Counted from the first letter of the stretch, positions 29,679-41,805 are shown. The stretch is DNA of 64,000 bases from Salimicrobium halophilum (GCF_900100295.1 NZ_FNEV01000007.1:1-64000), one strand, 5' to 3'. Notes: generated by a model not told the origin, from the letters alone. Program-made: numbers and translations.

Positions 29679-32165
29679 TCACTCTTCTTCCGGTACAGGA
29701 GCTTCTATGGTCACTTCTTCGTTCTCCTCTGCTTCTACCTCAAGGCGCGCTACCGTGGATACCTCTTCGCCTTCCTGAAGACGGATGAGGCGCACTCCCT
29801 GGGTGTTACGTCCCGTCAGAGAAATACTTCCTGCTGCCATTCGGATAAGGACGCCGCTGGCTGTCATAATCATCAGATCCTCTTCACCTGTGACGGCTTT
29901 CGTCGAAACGACCTTGCCGTTCCGCTCGGTGAGATTACAGGTAAGAATCCCTTTTCCGCCACGGTTGGTGATCCGGTATTCGGATGCAGGTGTACGTTTT
30001 CCGAATCCTTTATCCGTCACGGTGAGCACCTCTCTCGTATCATCTATGATTTCCATCGATACGACACGATCGTCTCCGCGAAGAGAAATACCTTTCACAC
30101 CAGCCGCGGATCGTCCCATGGAGCGGATCTGATCTTCAGGGAAACGGATGAGATATCCGTTCTGCGTTCCGATCATAACGTCTTGCTCTCCATCGGTCAG
30201 ACGTACGGAGATCAGTTCATCGTCTTCACGCAGGGTAAGCGCGATAAGACCGCCTCTTCGGATATTCGCAAACTTCGAAAGACTCGTCCGCTTCGTAATG
30301 CCGTGTTTGGTCGTAAAGATGAAGTACCAGTCTTCGACGAATTCTTCTACGGCAATCACATCATTGATCCACTCGTCGTTCTCGATATTGAGGAGGTTGA
30401 TGATCGGGAGACCCTTAGCCGTACGGCTGAATTCAGGGATTTCATACCCTTTGATCTTGTAAACTTTCCCTTTGTTCGAGAAGAATAGGAGCGTGCTATG
30501 CGTGGAAGTGGAAAGTAGATGCTCGACGAAGTCTTCATCATTGGTTCCCATCCCCTGGATACCACGACCGCCTCTACGCTGGGCACGGTACGTATCTGCC
30601 GGAAGGCGCTTCACGTATCCCTGGTGCGTCAGTGTGATGACGACTGTTTCTTCAGGAATCAGATCTTCATCCTCGATCATATCGATGCCGCCCATGACGA
30701 TTTCCGTACGACGCTCATCGTTATAGCGCTCTTTCAAATCAAGCAGCTCCTCACGGATGATTTCGAGAACACGTTCTTCATCTGCAAGAATAGCCTTCAG
30801 TTCGGCGATTTTTTTGATGAGTTCGTCATATTCTGAATCGATCTTCTCCCGTTCGAGTCCTGTGAGACGCTGGAGACGCATGTCCAAAATCGCCTGGGAC
30901 TGCTTCTCTGACAGATCGAAACGGCTCATCAATTCATCTCTTGCGATATCCGTAGTCTGAGACTGACGGATGAGCGTGATCACTTCATCGAGATGATCAA
31001 GGGCAACTTTCAACCCTTCTAAAATATGAGCTCTCGCTTCCGCTTTCTTCAGCTCGTAAGCGGTACGGCGACGGATAACCACTTTCTGGTGTTCGAGATA
31101 ATGTTCGAGACACTGCTTCAGGTTCAACACCTTGGGACGTCCATCGACCAGGGCGAGCATGTTGATGCCGAAGGATGTTTGCAGAGCCGTCATTTTGTAC
31201 AGATTGTTCAAGACGACATTCGCATTCACATCTTTCCGCAGTTCAATGACGATACGCATACCTTCCCTGTCCGATTCATCACGAAGGTCCGTGATCCCGT
31301 CGATTTTCTTATCACGGGCAAGGTCGGCGATTTTTTCGACGAGACGAGCCTTGTTCACCTGATAAGGAAGTTCGGTGACGATGATGTCATTCTTGCCATT
31401 CGCCCGTTCTTCAATATTGACGCGTGAACGGATCAGGATGGAACCTTTTCCGGTTTCGTATGCTTTACGGATTCCACTCAGTCCGAGAATTTGGCCGGAC
31501 GTAGGGAAGTCAGGCCCGAAAATATAATCATCCATCAGTTCCTGGATAGTGATATCTTTATCTTTACTGACGGCAAGTACCGCATCGATGACTTCACCGA
31601 GCTGGTGAGGGGGAACGTTCGTCGCCATCCCGACTGCAATCCCCGACCCTCCATTCACGAGGAAGTTAGGGAAGCGAGCCGGAAGTACAACCGGTTCCTT
31701 CTCCGTCCCGTCATAGTTCTCCTGGTAATCGATTGTATCTTTCTGGATGTCTCTAAGCATCTCCATAGAAATCTTGGACATCCGTGCTTCCGTGTAACGC
31801 ATAGCTGCCGCAGAATCACCATCTACCGATCCGAAGTTCCCGTGTCCATCCACGAGCTCGTAGCGATAACTGAAATCCTGTGCCATCCTTACCATAGCTT
31901 CATACACAGCTGAATCCCCGTGCGGGTGATATTTACCGATAACATCCCCGACGATACGGGCGGATTTCTTATAAGCTTTGTCTGCAGTTATTCCGAGGTC
32001 ATTCATGGCATAAAGAATACGTCTGTGTACCGGTTTCAGTCCGTCCCGGACATCCGGCAGAGCACGTGCCACGATGACACTCATCGCATAATCCAAAAAT
32101 GAGGTCCGCATTTCGTTGCTGATATTTATTTCGTGAACGCGCGAACTGTCTGGTTGATCCACCAT
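29679..32165 (-). CDS. gyrA: DNA gyrase subunit A
   Basis: 828 residues (821 in B. subtilis). The catalytic Tyr is in [10 protein letters not shown] near 123. The quinolone-resistance region reads [12 protein letters not shown], i.e. the sensitive Ser84/Glu88 form. The C-terminal beta-pinwheel has the [11 protein letters not shown] GyrA box. The tail is acidic. It follows gyrB by 45 bp and probably shares its transcript. Confidence 0.98.
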   Translation of the reverse strand: MVDQPDSSRVHEINISNEMRTSFLDYAMSVIVARALPDVRDGLKPVHRRILYAMNDLGITADKAYKKSARIVGDVIGKYHPHGDSAVYEAMVRMAQDFSYRYELVDGHGNFGSVDGDSAAAMRYTEARMSKISMEMLRDIQKDTIDYQENYDGTEKEPVVLPARFPNFLVNGGSGIAVGMATNVPPHQLGEVIDAVLAVSKDKDITIQELMDDYIFGPDFPTSGQILGLSGIRKAYETGKGSILIRSRVNIEERANGKNDIIVTELPYQVNKARLVEKIADLARDKKIDGITDLRDESDREGMRIVIELRKDVNANVVLNNLYKMTALQTSFGINMLALVDGRPKVLNLKQCLEHYLEHQKVVIRRRTAYELKKAEARAHILEGLKVALDHLDEVITLIRQSQTTDIARDELMSRFDLSEKQSQAILDMRLQRLTGLEREKIDSEYDELIKKIAELKAILADEERVLEIIREELLDLKERYNDERRTEIVMGGIDMIEDEDLIPEETVVITLTHQGYVKRLPADTYRAQRRGGRGIQGMGTNDEDFVEHLLSTSTHSTLLFFSNKGKVYKIKGYEIPEFSRTAKGLPIINLLNIENDEWINDVIAVEEFVEDWYFIFTTKHGITKRTSLSKFANIRRGGLIALTLREDDELISVRLTDGEQDVMIGTQNGYLIRFPEDQIRSMGRSAAGVKGISLRGDDRVVSMEIIDDTREVLTVTDKGFGKRTPASEYRITNRGGKGILTCNLTERNGKVVSTKAVTGEEDLMIMTASGVLIRMAAGSISLTGRNTQGVRLIRLQEGEEVSTVARLEVEAEENEEVTIEAPVPEEE

Positions 32166-32210
32166 ATTGTAAACCTCCTAGAGAAAACGAACTCTTATCC
32201 TTGCCTACTA

Positions 32211-34172
<1,962 letters not shown>

Positions 34173-34469
34173 TTATTCATCCAGCGTGCTTTCCATTTCA
34201 TCAGAAAAGTCATCGAGCTTATTAAGTGTCGTCTGCATGTTCCCACGTTTCTTCAGCGTTGCAACAGATAACGGGCTGAAATAAATCGCCTCTTCCGTGA
34301 TAATCATAGCTTTCGGCTCATATTCTTCTGTCTCCACGACCTGCTTTTCCTTGCGACGGTTAAAAACCATTTCTTCTGTGATAGACGAAGAGCTGATCAG
34401 GTCGCAATCAATGATTGCAATGACTTCATCCGATTTCACTACGTTTCCTTCTCCGATATGAATGAACAA
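34173..34469 (-). CDS. remB: Extracellular matrix regulator RemB family (DUF370)
   Basis: 98 residues beginning MFIHIGEG with the DUF370 core to about residue 80; yaaB in B. subtilis, between recF and gyrB. RemB and its partner RemA promote biofilm matrix expression in B. subtilis. The last 20 residues are acidic and look unstructured. It starts ten bases from the recF stop. Confidence 0.92.
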   Translation of the reverse strand: MFIHIGEGNVVKSDEVIAIIDCDLISSSSITEEMVFNRRKEKQVVETEEYEPKAMIITEEAIYFSPLSVATLKKRGNMQTTLNKLDDFSDEMESTLDE

Positions 34470-34478
34470 AAGGACACC

Positions 34479-35591
34479 TCATTTCTTTCTCATTCCTTCT
34501 TCGATATAAAAGAGTTCTGCGTTTCTCAATGCTTCGTGTTCTATTCCATCTATACTCGTCGTCGATACGAACGTCTGCACCTTTCCACGAATCGTATGCA
34601 ACAGATGCGACTGCCGGTGGTCATCAAGTTCACTGAGTACATCATCAAGCAACAATACCGGATATTCGCCGGTTTCTTTATGGATCAATTCTATCTCTGC
34701 GAGTTTCAAAGATAGAGCCGTTGTCCGCTGCTGACCTTGCGAACCATAGGTCTGTACATCTTTACCGTTCACATAAAAGACGAGATCGTCTCGATGAGGA
34801 CCGGCAAGAGTCGTGCCCCGTTCTATCTCTTTCGTTTCGATCTCGTTAAATTTCGTAACGTATCTGTCTTTAATTGTGGTCAAATCCATAGATTCTGATA
34901 CATCGAGACTCGGACGGTAAAAGATCTCAAGCTTCTCAAGCTCTCTGCTGATCCCTTCATGTATCACAGAGGCCCATCCACGAAGCAATTTCAGGAATTG
35001 AAAACGTCTTTCGACAATGATGGAAGCATGTTCCACCAGCTGATCCGTCAATACCTGAAGCATCGTTACGTCCTCTGTTCTCCGACGCTGCAAATCTTTC
35101 AACAGATGATTCCGCTGCCTGAGAACTTTCTGATACTGGCCGAGATGATAAATATACTTCGGTTGGATCTGTCCGATTTCCATGTCAATAAACCTACGAC
35201 GCACCTGAGGATTCCCTTTCACCAGATTCAGATCCTCAGGTGCAAACATAACAACATTCAAGGCTCCGATATAATCACTGAGCCGTTTTTGTTCTATGTG
35301 ATTGAGTTTTGCTTTCTTCCCTTTTTTGGAAAGTACAATCTCCATCGGGTAACGATTCGTCCTTTTTTCAATCGTACCTTTTATTTTAGCATACTCTCGC
35401 TCCCATTGGATTAATTCTTTATCCCTCGGGGTACGATGCGATTTCGTGAAAGCGAGTAGATAAATAGCTTCCATGAGATTGGTCTTTCCTTGTGCATTCT
35501 CTCCGATGATGACATTTATCGTGTCATCGAACTGAAGAGACAGCTTATCGTAATTTCTATACGTAGTCAGGGCTATGTCTTTTATGTGCAT
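34479..35591 (-). CDS. recF: DNA replication and repair protein RecF
   Basis: 370 residues, the exact family size. ABC/SMC-type ATPase: Walker [14 protein letters not shown] (about 30-42), signature [15 protein letters not shown] near 300, Walker [12 protein letters not shown]. It works with RecO and RecR (recR is at 995-1591) at gaps. Start [14 protein letters not shown] matches the family start and lies 17 bp from the yaaA stop. Confidence 0.97.
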   Translation of the reverse strand: MHIKDIALTTYRNYDKLSLQFDDTINVIIGENAQGKTNLMEAIYLLAFTKSHRTPRDKELIQWEREYAKIKGTIEKRTNRYPMEIVLSKKGKKAKLNHIEQKRLSDYIGALNVVMFAPEDLNLVKGNPQVRRRFIDMEIGQIQPKYIYHLGQYQKVLRQRNHLLKDLQRRRTEDVTMLQVLTDQLVEHASIIVERRFQFLKLLRGWASVIHEGISRELEKLEIFYRPSLDVSESMDLTTIKDRYVTKFNEIETKEIERGTTLAGPHRDDLVFYVNGKDVQTYGSQGQQRTTALSLKLAEIELIHKETGEYPVLLLDDVLSELDDHRQSHLLHTIRGKVQTFVSTTSIDGIEHEALRNAELFYIEEGMRKK

Positions 35592-35608
35592 CAGATCGCT
35601 TCTCCATT

Positions 35609-35830
35609 TTACTGTTCGGAGACGACTTCATATGCTCCGAATTCTTCGATTTCCACTACATCACCAAGGTGAAGTTTACGTCCACGTCTCGTTTCCGGTT
35701 CTCCGTTCACCATCACTTCAAATTCAGCCAGAAATACTTTCACCATTCCGCCTGATTCCACAACGTTCGCCAGTTTCAAAAACTGACCCAACTGGATTTG
35801 CTCTGTCGCAATTTCTATTTTTTCGCTCAT
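35609..35830 (-). CDS. yaaA: S4-domain protein YaaA (RlbA)
   Basis: 73 residues, an S4 RNA-binding domain: [16 protein letters not shown]...[19 protein letters not shown]. It is linked in B. subtilis to ribosome assembly. Position between dnaN and recF is conserved. AGGGGACGT precedes the ATG. Confidence 0.94.
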   Translation of the reverse strand: MSEKIEIATEQIQLGQFLKLANVVESGGMVKVFLAEFEVMVNGEPETRRGRKLHLGDVVEIEEFGAYEVVSEQ

Positions 35831-36030
35831 GTACGTCCCCTTATTTCCTAAAAGTATTGTGTACTTATTATTTTACTAAAGATAACCGTTTATGAAAAGC
35901 AAAGGGGGACGGATTCATCAAGGTACAATTTTCCCTGTGGCTCAGCAGATCAGGAATCTGAGAATCATCTTCTCAAGTTCTTCGTGATCTGACTCATCCC
36001 GATCAAAAATTCCTGAACAGGCTATAACGA

Positions 36031-36060
36031 AAAAAAGAGTTATCCACAGTGGATAACTCT
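36031..36060 (-). terminator. Terminator after dnaN, built from two DnaA-box-like arms
   Basis: Minus strand: AAAGAGTTATCCAC/GTGGATAACTCTTT then T run. The arms contain TTATCCACA (36040-36048, perfect DnaA box) and AGTGGATAA (36048-36056, one mismatch, opposite strand). Confidence 0.85.
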
Positions 36061-37200
36061 TTAGTAGGTCCGTACCGGTAGAATCAGCTGTAAAATCGAG
36101 TCGTCTTCAACGGGAGTGATCAGAAACGGTCTCATAGCCCCAGTAAATTCGATTTTTACTTGAGTCTCATCAATCGCTCTCAGGGCATCCATCATATATT
36201 TCGCACTGAAAGAAATTTTCAGCTCTTCGCCTTCGATACTTTCAGCTGTCACTTCTTCCGTAACGTTTCCTACCTCAGGAGAATTCCCGTGGATTTCGAT
36301 TTGGTTATTTCCTTTCGTCAAGAGGCGGACGACGTTGTTACGATTTTCTTTCGCGAGAAGAGAAGCGCGGTCGACGGACTGCAACAGTTCCCGGGAATCG
36401 ATAAGAACGGTCGTTTTACTCTCATTCGGAATCAGCCGGGACGTTTCAGGGTAGTTGCCGTCGAGTAAGCGTGAGAGAAAGTACAGATGTTTGGTACGGA
36501 AAAGGATTTGGTTATCCGTAACACTGATCTGTACGGGATCTTCGGTATCATCCAGGATTTTGTTCAACTCACTCAAGCTCTTCCCTGGAATGACTACAGA
36601 AGGTAAAGCTATGGATTCCTCTGTTTCGAGTTTGATTTTCCTTGAAGCAAGCCGGTGACTATCAGTGGCCACGAACTGGAGTGTTTCTTCTTCTGTACTG
36701 ACATGGACTCCGGTGAGAATCGGTCGTGTTTCAGAAGTTGAAACAGCGAAGCCGGTCTGTTTGATCAGTCTCTTAAGTAAATCCGTCGGTAAGTCGAAGC
36801 TGTTTTCCGTTCTAAGCTGAGGGAGTTCAGGATACTCTTCTGCATCTTGTCCATTCAGGTGGAATTCGGCACTTCCGGAGCGGATCGTTACATTTTTCGT
36901 ATGATCACTTTCGATTTCCACCGTTTTCTGAGGCACTTTCCGTACGATATCAGGAAAATATTTCGCCTGGAGTACGATACTTCCCGGTTCAATGTTCTCG
37001 ATATAAACGATTCCATCTTCTTCTGCAGGAATAAATGATTCGATGGATATATCAGAATCACTTCCTGTCAGTTTCACCCCTTCTTCTGTTGCTTCTAACT
37101 TCATTCCGGTCAAAATCGGAATTGCCGCTCGTGAAGAGATGGCTTTCATAACGTTTTGTACACTTTCCATCAGTTGATCACGCTGAATCGTGAATTTCAT
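36061..37200 (-). CDS. dnaN: DNA polymerase III beta subunit (sliding clamp)
   Basis: 379 residues (378 in B. subtilis) of three repeated clamp domains, starting MKFTIQRD and ending in the hydrophobic-pocket motif ILPVRTY. It holds polymerases on DNA and is loaded by the DnaX complex. It lies downstream of dnaA across the unwinding element. A terminator follows directly, so yaaA-recF probably have their own promoter. Confidence 0.98.
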   Translation of the reverse strand: MKFTIQRDQLMESVQNVMKAISSRAAIPILTGMKLEATEEGVKLTGSDSDISIESFIPAEEDGIVYIENIEPGSIVLQAKYFPDIVRKVPQKTVEIESDHTKNVTIRSGSAEFHLNGQDAEEYPELPQLRTENSFDLPTDLLKRLIKQTGFAVSTSETRPILTGVHVSTEEETLQFVATDSHRLASRKIKLETEESIALPSVVIPGKSLSELNKILDDTEDPVQISVTDNQILFRTKHLYFLSRLLDGNYPETSRLIPNESKTTVLIDSRELLQSVDRASLLAKENRNNVVRLLTKGNNQIEIHGNSPEVGNVTEEVTAESIEGEELKISFSAKYMMDALRAIDETQVKIEFTGAMRPFLITPVEDDSILQLILPVRTY

Positions 37201-37212
37201 TCCTGACTCCTC

Positions 37213-37287
37213 CTAAGTGAATATATATATTAATTATTATTAAAAAAATCGTAGTAACAGTAATAGGGCGTGTGGATTTGTGGATAA
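37213..37287. other. oriC unwinding element (DUE) with DnaA-trios and two adjoining DnaA boxes
   Basis: An AT-rich block (37219-37250) is followed by TAGTAACAGTAATAG, a run of DnaA-trio-like triplets, then GGGCG and two abutting boxes TGTGGATTT (37271-37279) and TGTGGATAA (37279-37287). This arrangement is nearly the same as the basal unwinding system of B. subtilis in its dnaA-dnaN gap. Confidence 0.88.
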
Positions 37288-37312
37288 GTGGAGTTAGCGT
37301 ATAACTGGTGTC

Positions 37313-37361
37313 TTATCCACATGTGAATAAATTGTTTGTAAGAGTGCTCCTTCTATCCACA
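37313..37361. other. Further DnaA boxes in the dnaA-dnaN gap
   Basis: TTATCCACA at 37313-37321 (perfect) and CTATCCACA at 37353-37361 (one mismatch), just after the dnaA stop. Confidence 0.85.
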
Positions 37362-37374
37362 CTATTCCCAGGGC

Positions 37375-38718
37375 CTACGTTTTTAATTGTTCCCTGATTT
37401 CGTCGAGCTCCTGCTGAAGCTGCTGATCCTTATCGAGCATGTTGGTGATTTTTTCATGGGCATGAATCACTGTCGTATGATCACGTCCCCCAAATTCTTC
37501 TCCTATTTTCGGGAGAGAGAAGTCCGTCAGTTCTCTAGAAAGGTACATGGCGATCTGCCTGGGGAAGGCGACGGATTTCGTCCGTTTTTTAGCCGGGAAG
37601 TCTTCGAGACGAATATTGAATCTCTCTGCCACAGCTTCCTGAATATCTTCAATAGTAATGACTTTCGGTTTCTGATTCGGAATGATGTCTTTTAGTGCTT
37701 CTGCTGCAAGCGATGCGTTGATATCACGATTGATCAGCGAAGAATAAGCGACGACGCGGATCAGGGCCCCTTCGAGCTCACGGATGTTCGTATCGATCTG
37801 ATTGGCGATATAGAGCATGACCTCATTAGGTATGTCGAGTCCTTCCGCTTTCGCTTTCTTTCTCAGAATGGCGATTCTCGTCTCTAGATCAGGCGGTGTG
37901 ATATCCGTGATGAGTCCCCATTCGAAGCGTGACCGAAGTCGATCTTCCAGTGTCGGGATCTCTTTTGGAGGCCGATCACTAGAGATGACGATCTGTTTGC
38001 TTTCTTCATGCAGTGTGTTGAACGTATGGAAGAATTCCTCCTGGGTCTGTTCTTTTCCTGCCAGAAACTGAATATCATCAATCAGAAGCACGTCGACATT
38101 GCGGTACTTATTACGAAAGTTAACGGCTTTATTGTCACGGATGGAATTGATGAATTCGTTCGTGAACTTCTCGGAAGTGATATAAACGACTTTTGCATTC
38201 GGGTTATGGTCGAGAACGTAATGGCCGATTGCATGCATAAGGTGTGTCTTTCCAAGGCCGACCCCTCCGTAAATGAAAAGCGGGTTATAAGCTTTTGCAG
38301 GAGCTTCTGCTACTGCGAGGGATGCGGCATGGGCGAATCGGTTCCCGCTACCGATGACAAATGTATCGAATGTATACTTTGAGTTCAGCATGCTTGTCGG
38401 CGATTCTTCTCCATCTTTCGTGTCAGGAACTTTAGATGAAAGTTTGACGTCCTCAAGCGACTCCTCTTTCGTTTCCGGGATGATGAATTTCGTTTTCAAT
38501 TCAGATCCTGTCACTTCGACAAGCGTTTCTTTGATTAGTGTCTGGTACTGGTTTTCAAGCCAGTCCCTGGCAAATTCGTTCGGAGCTATAATGGTAAGCG
38601 TATCTTCATCAAGCGAATGGGCTTTCGTCGCTTTCAGCCAGGTTTCGAAACTCGGCTTACTGATCTTCTCCTTCATTTGATCCAATGTAGCATTCCATAG
38701 CTCATGGATATTTTCCAA
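37375..38718 (-). CDS. dnaA: Chromosomal replication initiator protein DnaA
   Basis: 447 residues from a TTG start at 38718, chosen because GAGGTG lies six bases ahead and the protein then begins MENIHELW like B. subtilis DnaA; the GTG at 38727 sits inside that ribosome site. Domain I (1-85), linker, AAA+ with [15 protein letters not shown] and [10 protein letters not shown], and the C-terminal DnaA-box-binding HTH with [11 protein letters not shown]. It binds the boxes on both sides of its own gene. A perfect 11-bp inverted repeat sits in its leader. Confidence 0.98.
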   Translation of the reverse strand: MENIHELWNATLDQMKEKISKPSFETWLKATKAHSLDEDTLTIIAPNEFARDWLENQYQTLIKETLVEVTGSELKTKFIIPETKEESLEDVKLSSKVPDTKDGEESPTSMLNSKYTFDTFVIGSGNRFAHAASLAVAEAPAKAYNPLFIYGGVGLGKTHLMHAIGHYVLDHNPNAKVVYITSEKFTNEFINSIRDNKAVNFRNKYRNVDVLLIDDIQFLAGKEQTQEEFFHTFNTLHEESKQIVISSDRPPKEIPTLEDRLRSRFEWGLITDITPPDLETRIAILRKKAKAEGLDIPNEVMLYIANQIDTNIRELEGALIRVVAYSSLINRDINASLAAEALKDIIPNQKPKVITIEDIQEAVAERFNIRLEDFPAKKRTKSVAFPRQIAMYLSRELTDFSLPKIGEEFGGRDHTTVIHAHEKITNMLDKDQQLQQELDEIREQLKT

Positions 38719-38751
38719 CCCTTTCACCTCTTTCCTGTAACAATAAAGAAA

Positions 38752-38783
38752 AGCTTTTTGTTCGTTTTACCTAACAAAAAGCT
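38752..38783. promoter_or_regulatory. Inverted repeat in the dnaA leader
   Basis: AGCTTTTTGTT (38752-38762) and AACAAAAAGCT (38773-38783) form a perfect 11-bp stem with a 10-nt loop, 34 bp upstream of the dnaA start. On the minus strand it is followed by TTTTC, so it could act as an attenuator or a protein site. Confidence 0.5.
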
Positions 38784-38823
38784 ATGTTTTTTCTCTTTGA
38801 TGTAAAAAATACTTTTATATCAA

Positions 38824-39077
38824 TGTGGATGTGCGATAAAGTGTGTTGTAAGTGTTTCATAGATTTTTACCCATTATCCACATTCCTGTGAATAAGTTCG
38901 TCTACACCCTTGTGAAAAACTATCCACAAATTACCCACATTGTGTGGATAACGTGAAATGGCTTTCGATATTTTTCACGGTTAAACACAAATATAATATC
39001 AAATAAATCACCGTATTGCAATGAATCACAGAAACTTATCCACAATCTCTACAGCTTGAGGATAGATTTTATCCACA
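38824..39077. other. oriC DnaA-box cluster upstream of dnaA
   Basis: Perfect TTATCCACA boxes at 38874-38882, 38943-38951 (reverse), 39036-39044 and 39069-39077. Near-matches: 38824-38832, 38887-38895 (TGTGAATAA), 38920-38928 (CTATCCACA) and 38931-38939 (TTACCCACA). This corresponds to the rpmH-dnaA part of the B. subtilis bipartite oriC. Confidence 0.92.
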
Positions 39078-39205
39078 CCACTATATTTTGTGGTCAACTT
39101 GTCGATAATTGTTGTGGACGGTAAAAACGGGAAGAAATGTTATGCACACTGGAGGTGGACATTCTCGATGGAGAATTTGTTATAGTACAGTCCCTGTTAT
39201 AATAC

Positions 39206-39245
39206 AAAGAAGTGATCAGGCCCATAAAGAAGTGATCAGGCCCAT
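39206..39245 (+). repeat. Perfect 20-bp tandem duplication
   Basis: A 20-bp unit, AAAGAAGTGATCAGGCCCAT, occurs twice with no spacer (39206-39225 and 39226-39245), between the DnaA-box cluster and the rpmH promoter. Confidence 0.85.
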
Positions 39246-39267
39246 CTAGTTTTTATGAAAATAGTGA

Positions 39268-39297
39268 TTGACATGTTTTTTTGAGTATGAGTATAAT
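39268..39297 (+). promoter_or_regulatory. rpmH promoter
   Basis: -35 TTGACA (39268-39273), 18-bp spacer, -10 TATAAT (39292-39297); both hexamers are perfect. Leader of about 55 nt to rpmH. Confidence 0.85.
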
Positions 39298-39358
39298 AAT
39301 TAAGAATGCCTATGACATGAATAAAAGCATGCAAATTCCTTCAGGAGGTGTATATATA

Positions 39359-39493
39359 ATGAAACGCACATTTCAACCAAATAATCGTAAGCGTAAAAAA
39401 GTACACGGCTTCCGCGCACGCATGAGCACGAAGAACGGTCGTAAAGTTCTTGCGCGTCGTCGTCGTAAAGGAAGAAAAACGTTATCCGCATAG
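39359..39493 (+). CDS. rpmH: Ribosomal protein bL34
   Basis: 44 residues, [18 protein letters not shown] onward, identical in layout to all L34 proteins. TCAGGAGGTG precedes the ATG. A 70-residue in-frame reading from 39281 has no ribosome site and is rejected. A terminator follows, so rnpA is expressed by read-through or separately. Confidence 0.98.
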   Translation: MKRTFQPNNRKRKKVHGFRARMSTKNGRKVLARRRRKGRKTLSA

Positions 39494-39522
39494 GCCACTG
39501 ATCGCGTCAGTGGTCTTTTTTC
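39494..39522 (+). terminator. Terminator/attenuator after rpmH
   Basis: GCCACTGA/TCAGTGGT hairpin followed by TCTTTTTT, directly at the rpmH stop. Confidence 0.75.
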
Positions 39523-39607
39523 TGGGTTTTAGCTTTTGTGCCGGGGAGTTCAGTTCCCGGCATTTCAGTTAGAACCTTTTTCAATGTGGTAAGAGGTTGT
39601 GAATGAA

Positions 39608-39955
39608 ATGAAAAAAGCTTATCGAATCAAGAAGAATAAGGAATTTCAAAACGTTTTCAAAAACGGGAAGTCTTTTGCTAACCGGCAGCTTGTCCTGTAT
39701 TATCTTCAAAAAGACCAACCTCATTTCAGGATCGGTCTATCTGTAAGCAAGCGCATAGGCAACGCCGTAATGAGGAACCAGGTGAAACGATATCTGAGAC
39801 AAGCTTTCCACGAGCTGGAGGAAGACGTGAAGGCCGATTACGACTTAGTGGTGATCGCCAGAAAACCGGTGAACACGATGGATTATCATGAAATTAAGAA
39901 GAGCCTGCAGCACGTATTGAAACGATCCGGGGTCATGAAAAAGAAATCAAAATGA
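39608..39955 (+). CDS. rnpA: Ribonuclease P protein component
   Basis: About 115 residues from the ATG at 39608 (AGAGG 11 bases ahead; a GTG three codons upstream is too close to it). RNR-like core: [28 protein letters not shown]. It supports the RNase P RNA in cutting tRNA 5' leaders. Position between rpmH and yidC is universal in Bacilli. Confidence 0.96.
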   Translation: MKKAYRIKKNKEFQNVFKNGKSFANRQLVLYYLQKDQPHFRIGLSVSKRIGNAVMRNQVKRYLRQAFHELEEDVKADYDLVVIARKPVNTMDYHEIKKSLQHVLKRSGVMKKKSK

Positions 39956-40043
39956 AACGTTCATTAAATTGTTCATGGAATGATTCCTTAATAAGTGCTA
40001 GTATGAATAAGGAATATGGAGTTTTAGTAAGGAGGAAGGAACG

Positions 40044-40811
40044 TTGCGAAAAAAGCTGAGCTTATTGCTCGCAATGGCAGGGGTACTGATGTTCCTTTCC
40101 GGTTGTACGCAGATCAATCAGGATGTTTCTGCTGAGAGTACCGGTTTTTGGAATGAATTCGTAGTATGGCCTCTATCTCAAACGTTGTTGTTTTTCGCTG
40201 ACTTTTTCAGCGGAAGTTATGGAATGGCGATTATTGTAGTTACCATCATTATTCGCCTTGTATTATTGCCACTGAACGTCAAACAATTGAAAAGTTCGAA
40301 ATCGATGCAGGAGATTCAACCTCAACTGCAGGAATTAAGAGAAAAATATAGTTCGAAAGATGCGCAGACTCAGCAGAAGCTGCAGCAGGAAACGATGAAT
40401 CTTTTCCAGAAAAACGGTGTCAATCCGCTGGCCGGTTGTTTGCCGATCATCGTGCAAATGCCGATACTGATCGGATTCTATCACGCTATTATGCGGACAC
40501 CTGAAATCCAGACGCACAATTTCATGTGGCTCGAGCTCGGTTCTCCGGATCCGTTTCTTGCAATATTGACAGCCGCTACCACATTCCTTCAGCAGAAACT
40601 GATGATGGCAGGGATGTCAGGAGCAGCGGGAGCGAACCCGCAGATGCAGATGATGCTTTATATCATGCCACTCATGATCGGGACATTTGCATTCTTCTTC
40701 CCGTCCGCACTGGCGGTTTACTGGATTGTAGGTAACATCTTCATGATTTTACAGACGATTTTCATTCGTAAACCAATGATGAAGGAATCGACAGGAGGCG
40801 CAGATAAGTGA
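40044..40811 (+). CDS. yidC: Membrane protein insertase YidC (SpoIIIJ type)
   Basis: 255 residues. Lipoprotein signal peptide with lipobox LSGC (Cys near 21), then five membrane segments of the YidC/Oxa1 core with the conserved Arg in MAIIVVTIIIRLVLLPL. TTG start behind GGAGGAAGG. It inserts membrane proteins, and in B. subtilis the SpoIIIJ paralogue is needed for SigG activity during sporulation. It overlaps jag by four bases (GTGA). Confidence 0.95.
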   Translation: MRKKLSLLLAMAGVLMFLSGCTQINQDVSAESTGFWNEFVVWPLSQTLLFFADFFSGSYGMAIIVVTIIIRLVLLPLNVKQLKSSKSMQEIQPQLQELREKYSSKDAQTQQKLQQETMNLFQKNGVNPLAGCLPIIVQMPILIGFYHAIMRTPEIQTHNFMWLELGSPDPFLAILTAATTFLQQKLMMAGMSGAAGANPQMQMMLYIMPLMIGTFAFFFPSALAVYWIVGNIFMILQTIFIRKPMMKESTGGADK

Positions 40812-41425
40812 ATCAACTGACTGCTACGGGAGCGACAGTGGAAGAAGCTGTTCAATCCGCATTATCAGATCTTCAAACGACAGAAGATAAAGTTGATGTG
40901 GATGTATTGGATGAAGGTAAAAAAGGATTTTTAGGTTTTGGCGCAAAACCCGCTATCGTCAAAGTGACGAAGAAGAAAGATCTGGAACAGGAAACAGCCA
41001 CATACATCCAGGAAGTAGCAGCGCAGATGGGGCTTACTGTGAACGTCGAAACGAAAAGGAAAAGCCGCGATATCTATGCAGATATCTCCGGAGATGATAT
41101 AGCGAGGCTCATCGGTAAAAGGGGACAAACGTTGAATGCCCTTCAATATTTGACCCAGGTAGCGATCAATAAAGAAACCGATCAGTTCATCAGCGTCATG
41201 CTTGATGCTGAAGGATATCGCGACCGTCGAAAAGACACATTGAAGCAGCTGGCAGAACGTAAGGCGATACAGGCGTTGAAGCAAAGCCGTCAGGTTAAGC
41301 TCGAACCGATGCCGTCTTACGAACGCAAAGTCATCCATTCCGCCCTTCAGACGGATGGACGAGTGGAAACGGATTCGGCAGGAAAAGAACCGAACCGTTC
41401 CGTCGTGATCCGACCGGCAGAATAA
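40808..41425 (+). CDS. jag: RNA-binding protein Jag/KhpB
   Basis: 205 residues: N-terminal Jag_N domain (1-50, with EGKKGFLGFGAKPA), a KH domain with GRLIGKRGQTLNAL-like RLIGKRGQTLNALQYL, and a C-terminal R3H domain (RKDTLKQLAER...MPSYERKVIHSAL). The GTG start overlaps the yidC stop. In other Firmicutes it partners KhpA and affects cell division and elongation. Confidence 0.96.
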   Translation: MNQLTATGATVEEAVQSALSDLQTTEDKVDVDVLDEGKKGFLGFGAKPAIVKVTKKKDLEQETATYIQEVAAQMGLTVNVETKRKSRDIYADISGDDIARLIGKRGQTLNALQYLTQVAINKETDQFISVMLDAEGYRDRRKDTLKQLAERKAIQALKQSRQVKLEPMPSYERKVIHSALQTDGRVETDSAGKEPNRSVVIRPAE

Positions 41426-41440
41426 TAGAATATCATCATC

Positions 41441-41469
41441 ACCCGTCAGCCCCGGCTGGCGGGTTTTTG
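41441..41469 (+). terminator. Terminator after jag
   Basis: ACCCGTCAGCC pairs with GGCTGGCGGGT around a 2-nt centre, followed by TTTTTG. Confidence 0.85.
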
Positions 41470-41474
41470 TGTAG

Positions 41475-41770
41475 AAAAGCGGAGACACCTTGCTCAGCCC
41501 TTCTCGCATAAGTGAAAATCAGCCTAAAGAAGCGCTTTTCTTCTTTATGGATGGTTTTCGCTTATGTCGCTAAGGGCTAGGTGTCGCAGCTAGACAAGAA
41601 AAGCGGAGAAGCCCCGCTTAGAAACCTCAGTGATAAGTAGAACTGTCAGACAAAAGTGCTTGTTCTTTTTTCTGATCTGTTCTACTTATCGCTCGGGGTT
41701 TCTGGACTTTGTAGCTAGACAAGAAAAGCGGAGAAGAACGCTTAGAAGCTCTGGCATAAGTGAAAGGTCT
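41475..41770 (+). repeat. Hairpin element locus R4: two full units and a truncated third, head to tail
   Basis: Unit a (41475-41595): ACACCT/AGGTGT, AGCCCTT/AAGGGCT and CATAAGTGAAA/TTTTCGCTTATG. Unit b (41599-41720): AGAAACC/GGTTTCT and GATAAGTAGAAC/GTTCTACTTATC. Both end in GTAGCTAGAC or GCAGCTAGAC. A third start at 41724 (AAAAGCGGAGAAG...AGAAGCTCTGGCATAAG) lacks its 3' half. It begins six bases after the jag terminator. Confidence 0.75.
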
Positions 41771-41805
41771 TTCCGCGACGTTCACGAAGGCAAATAATGC
41801 GCGAG

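Noticed and set aside
39281-39358. N-terminal extension of rpmH
   Set aside because: Overlaps the promoter -10 region, and the ATG at 39359 has a perfect ribosome site and the universal L34 start.
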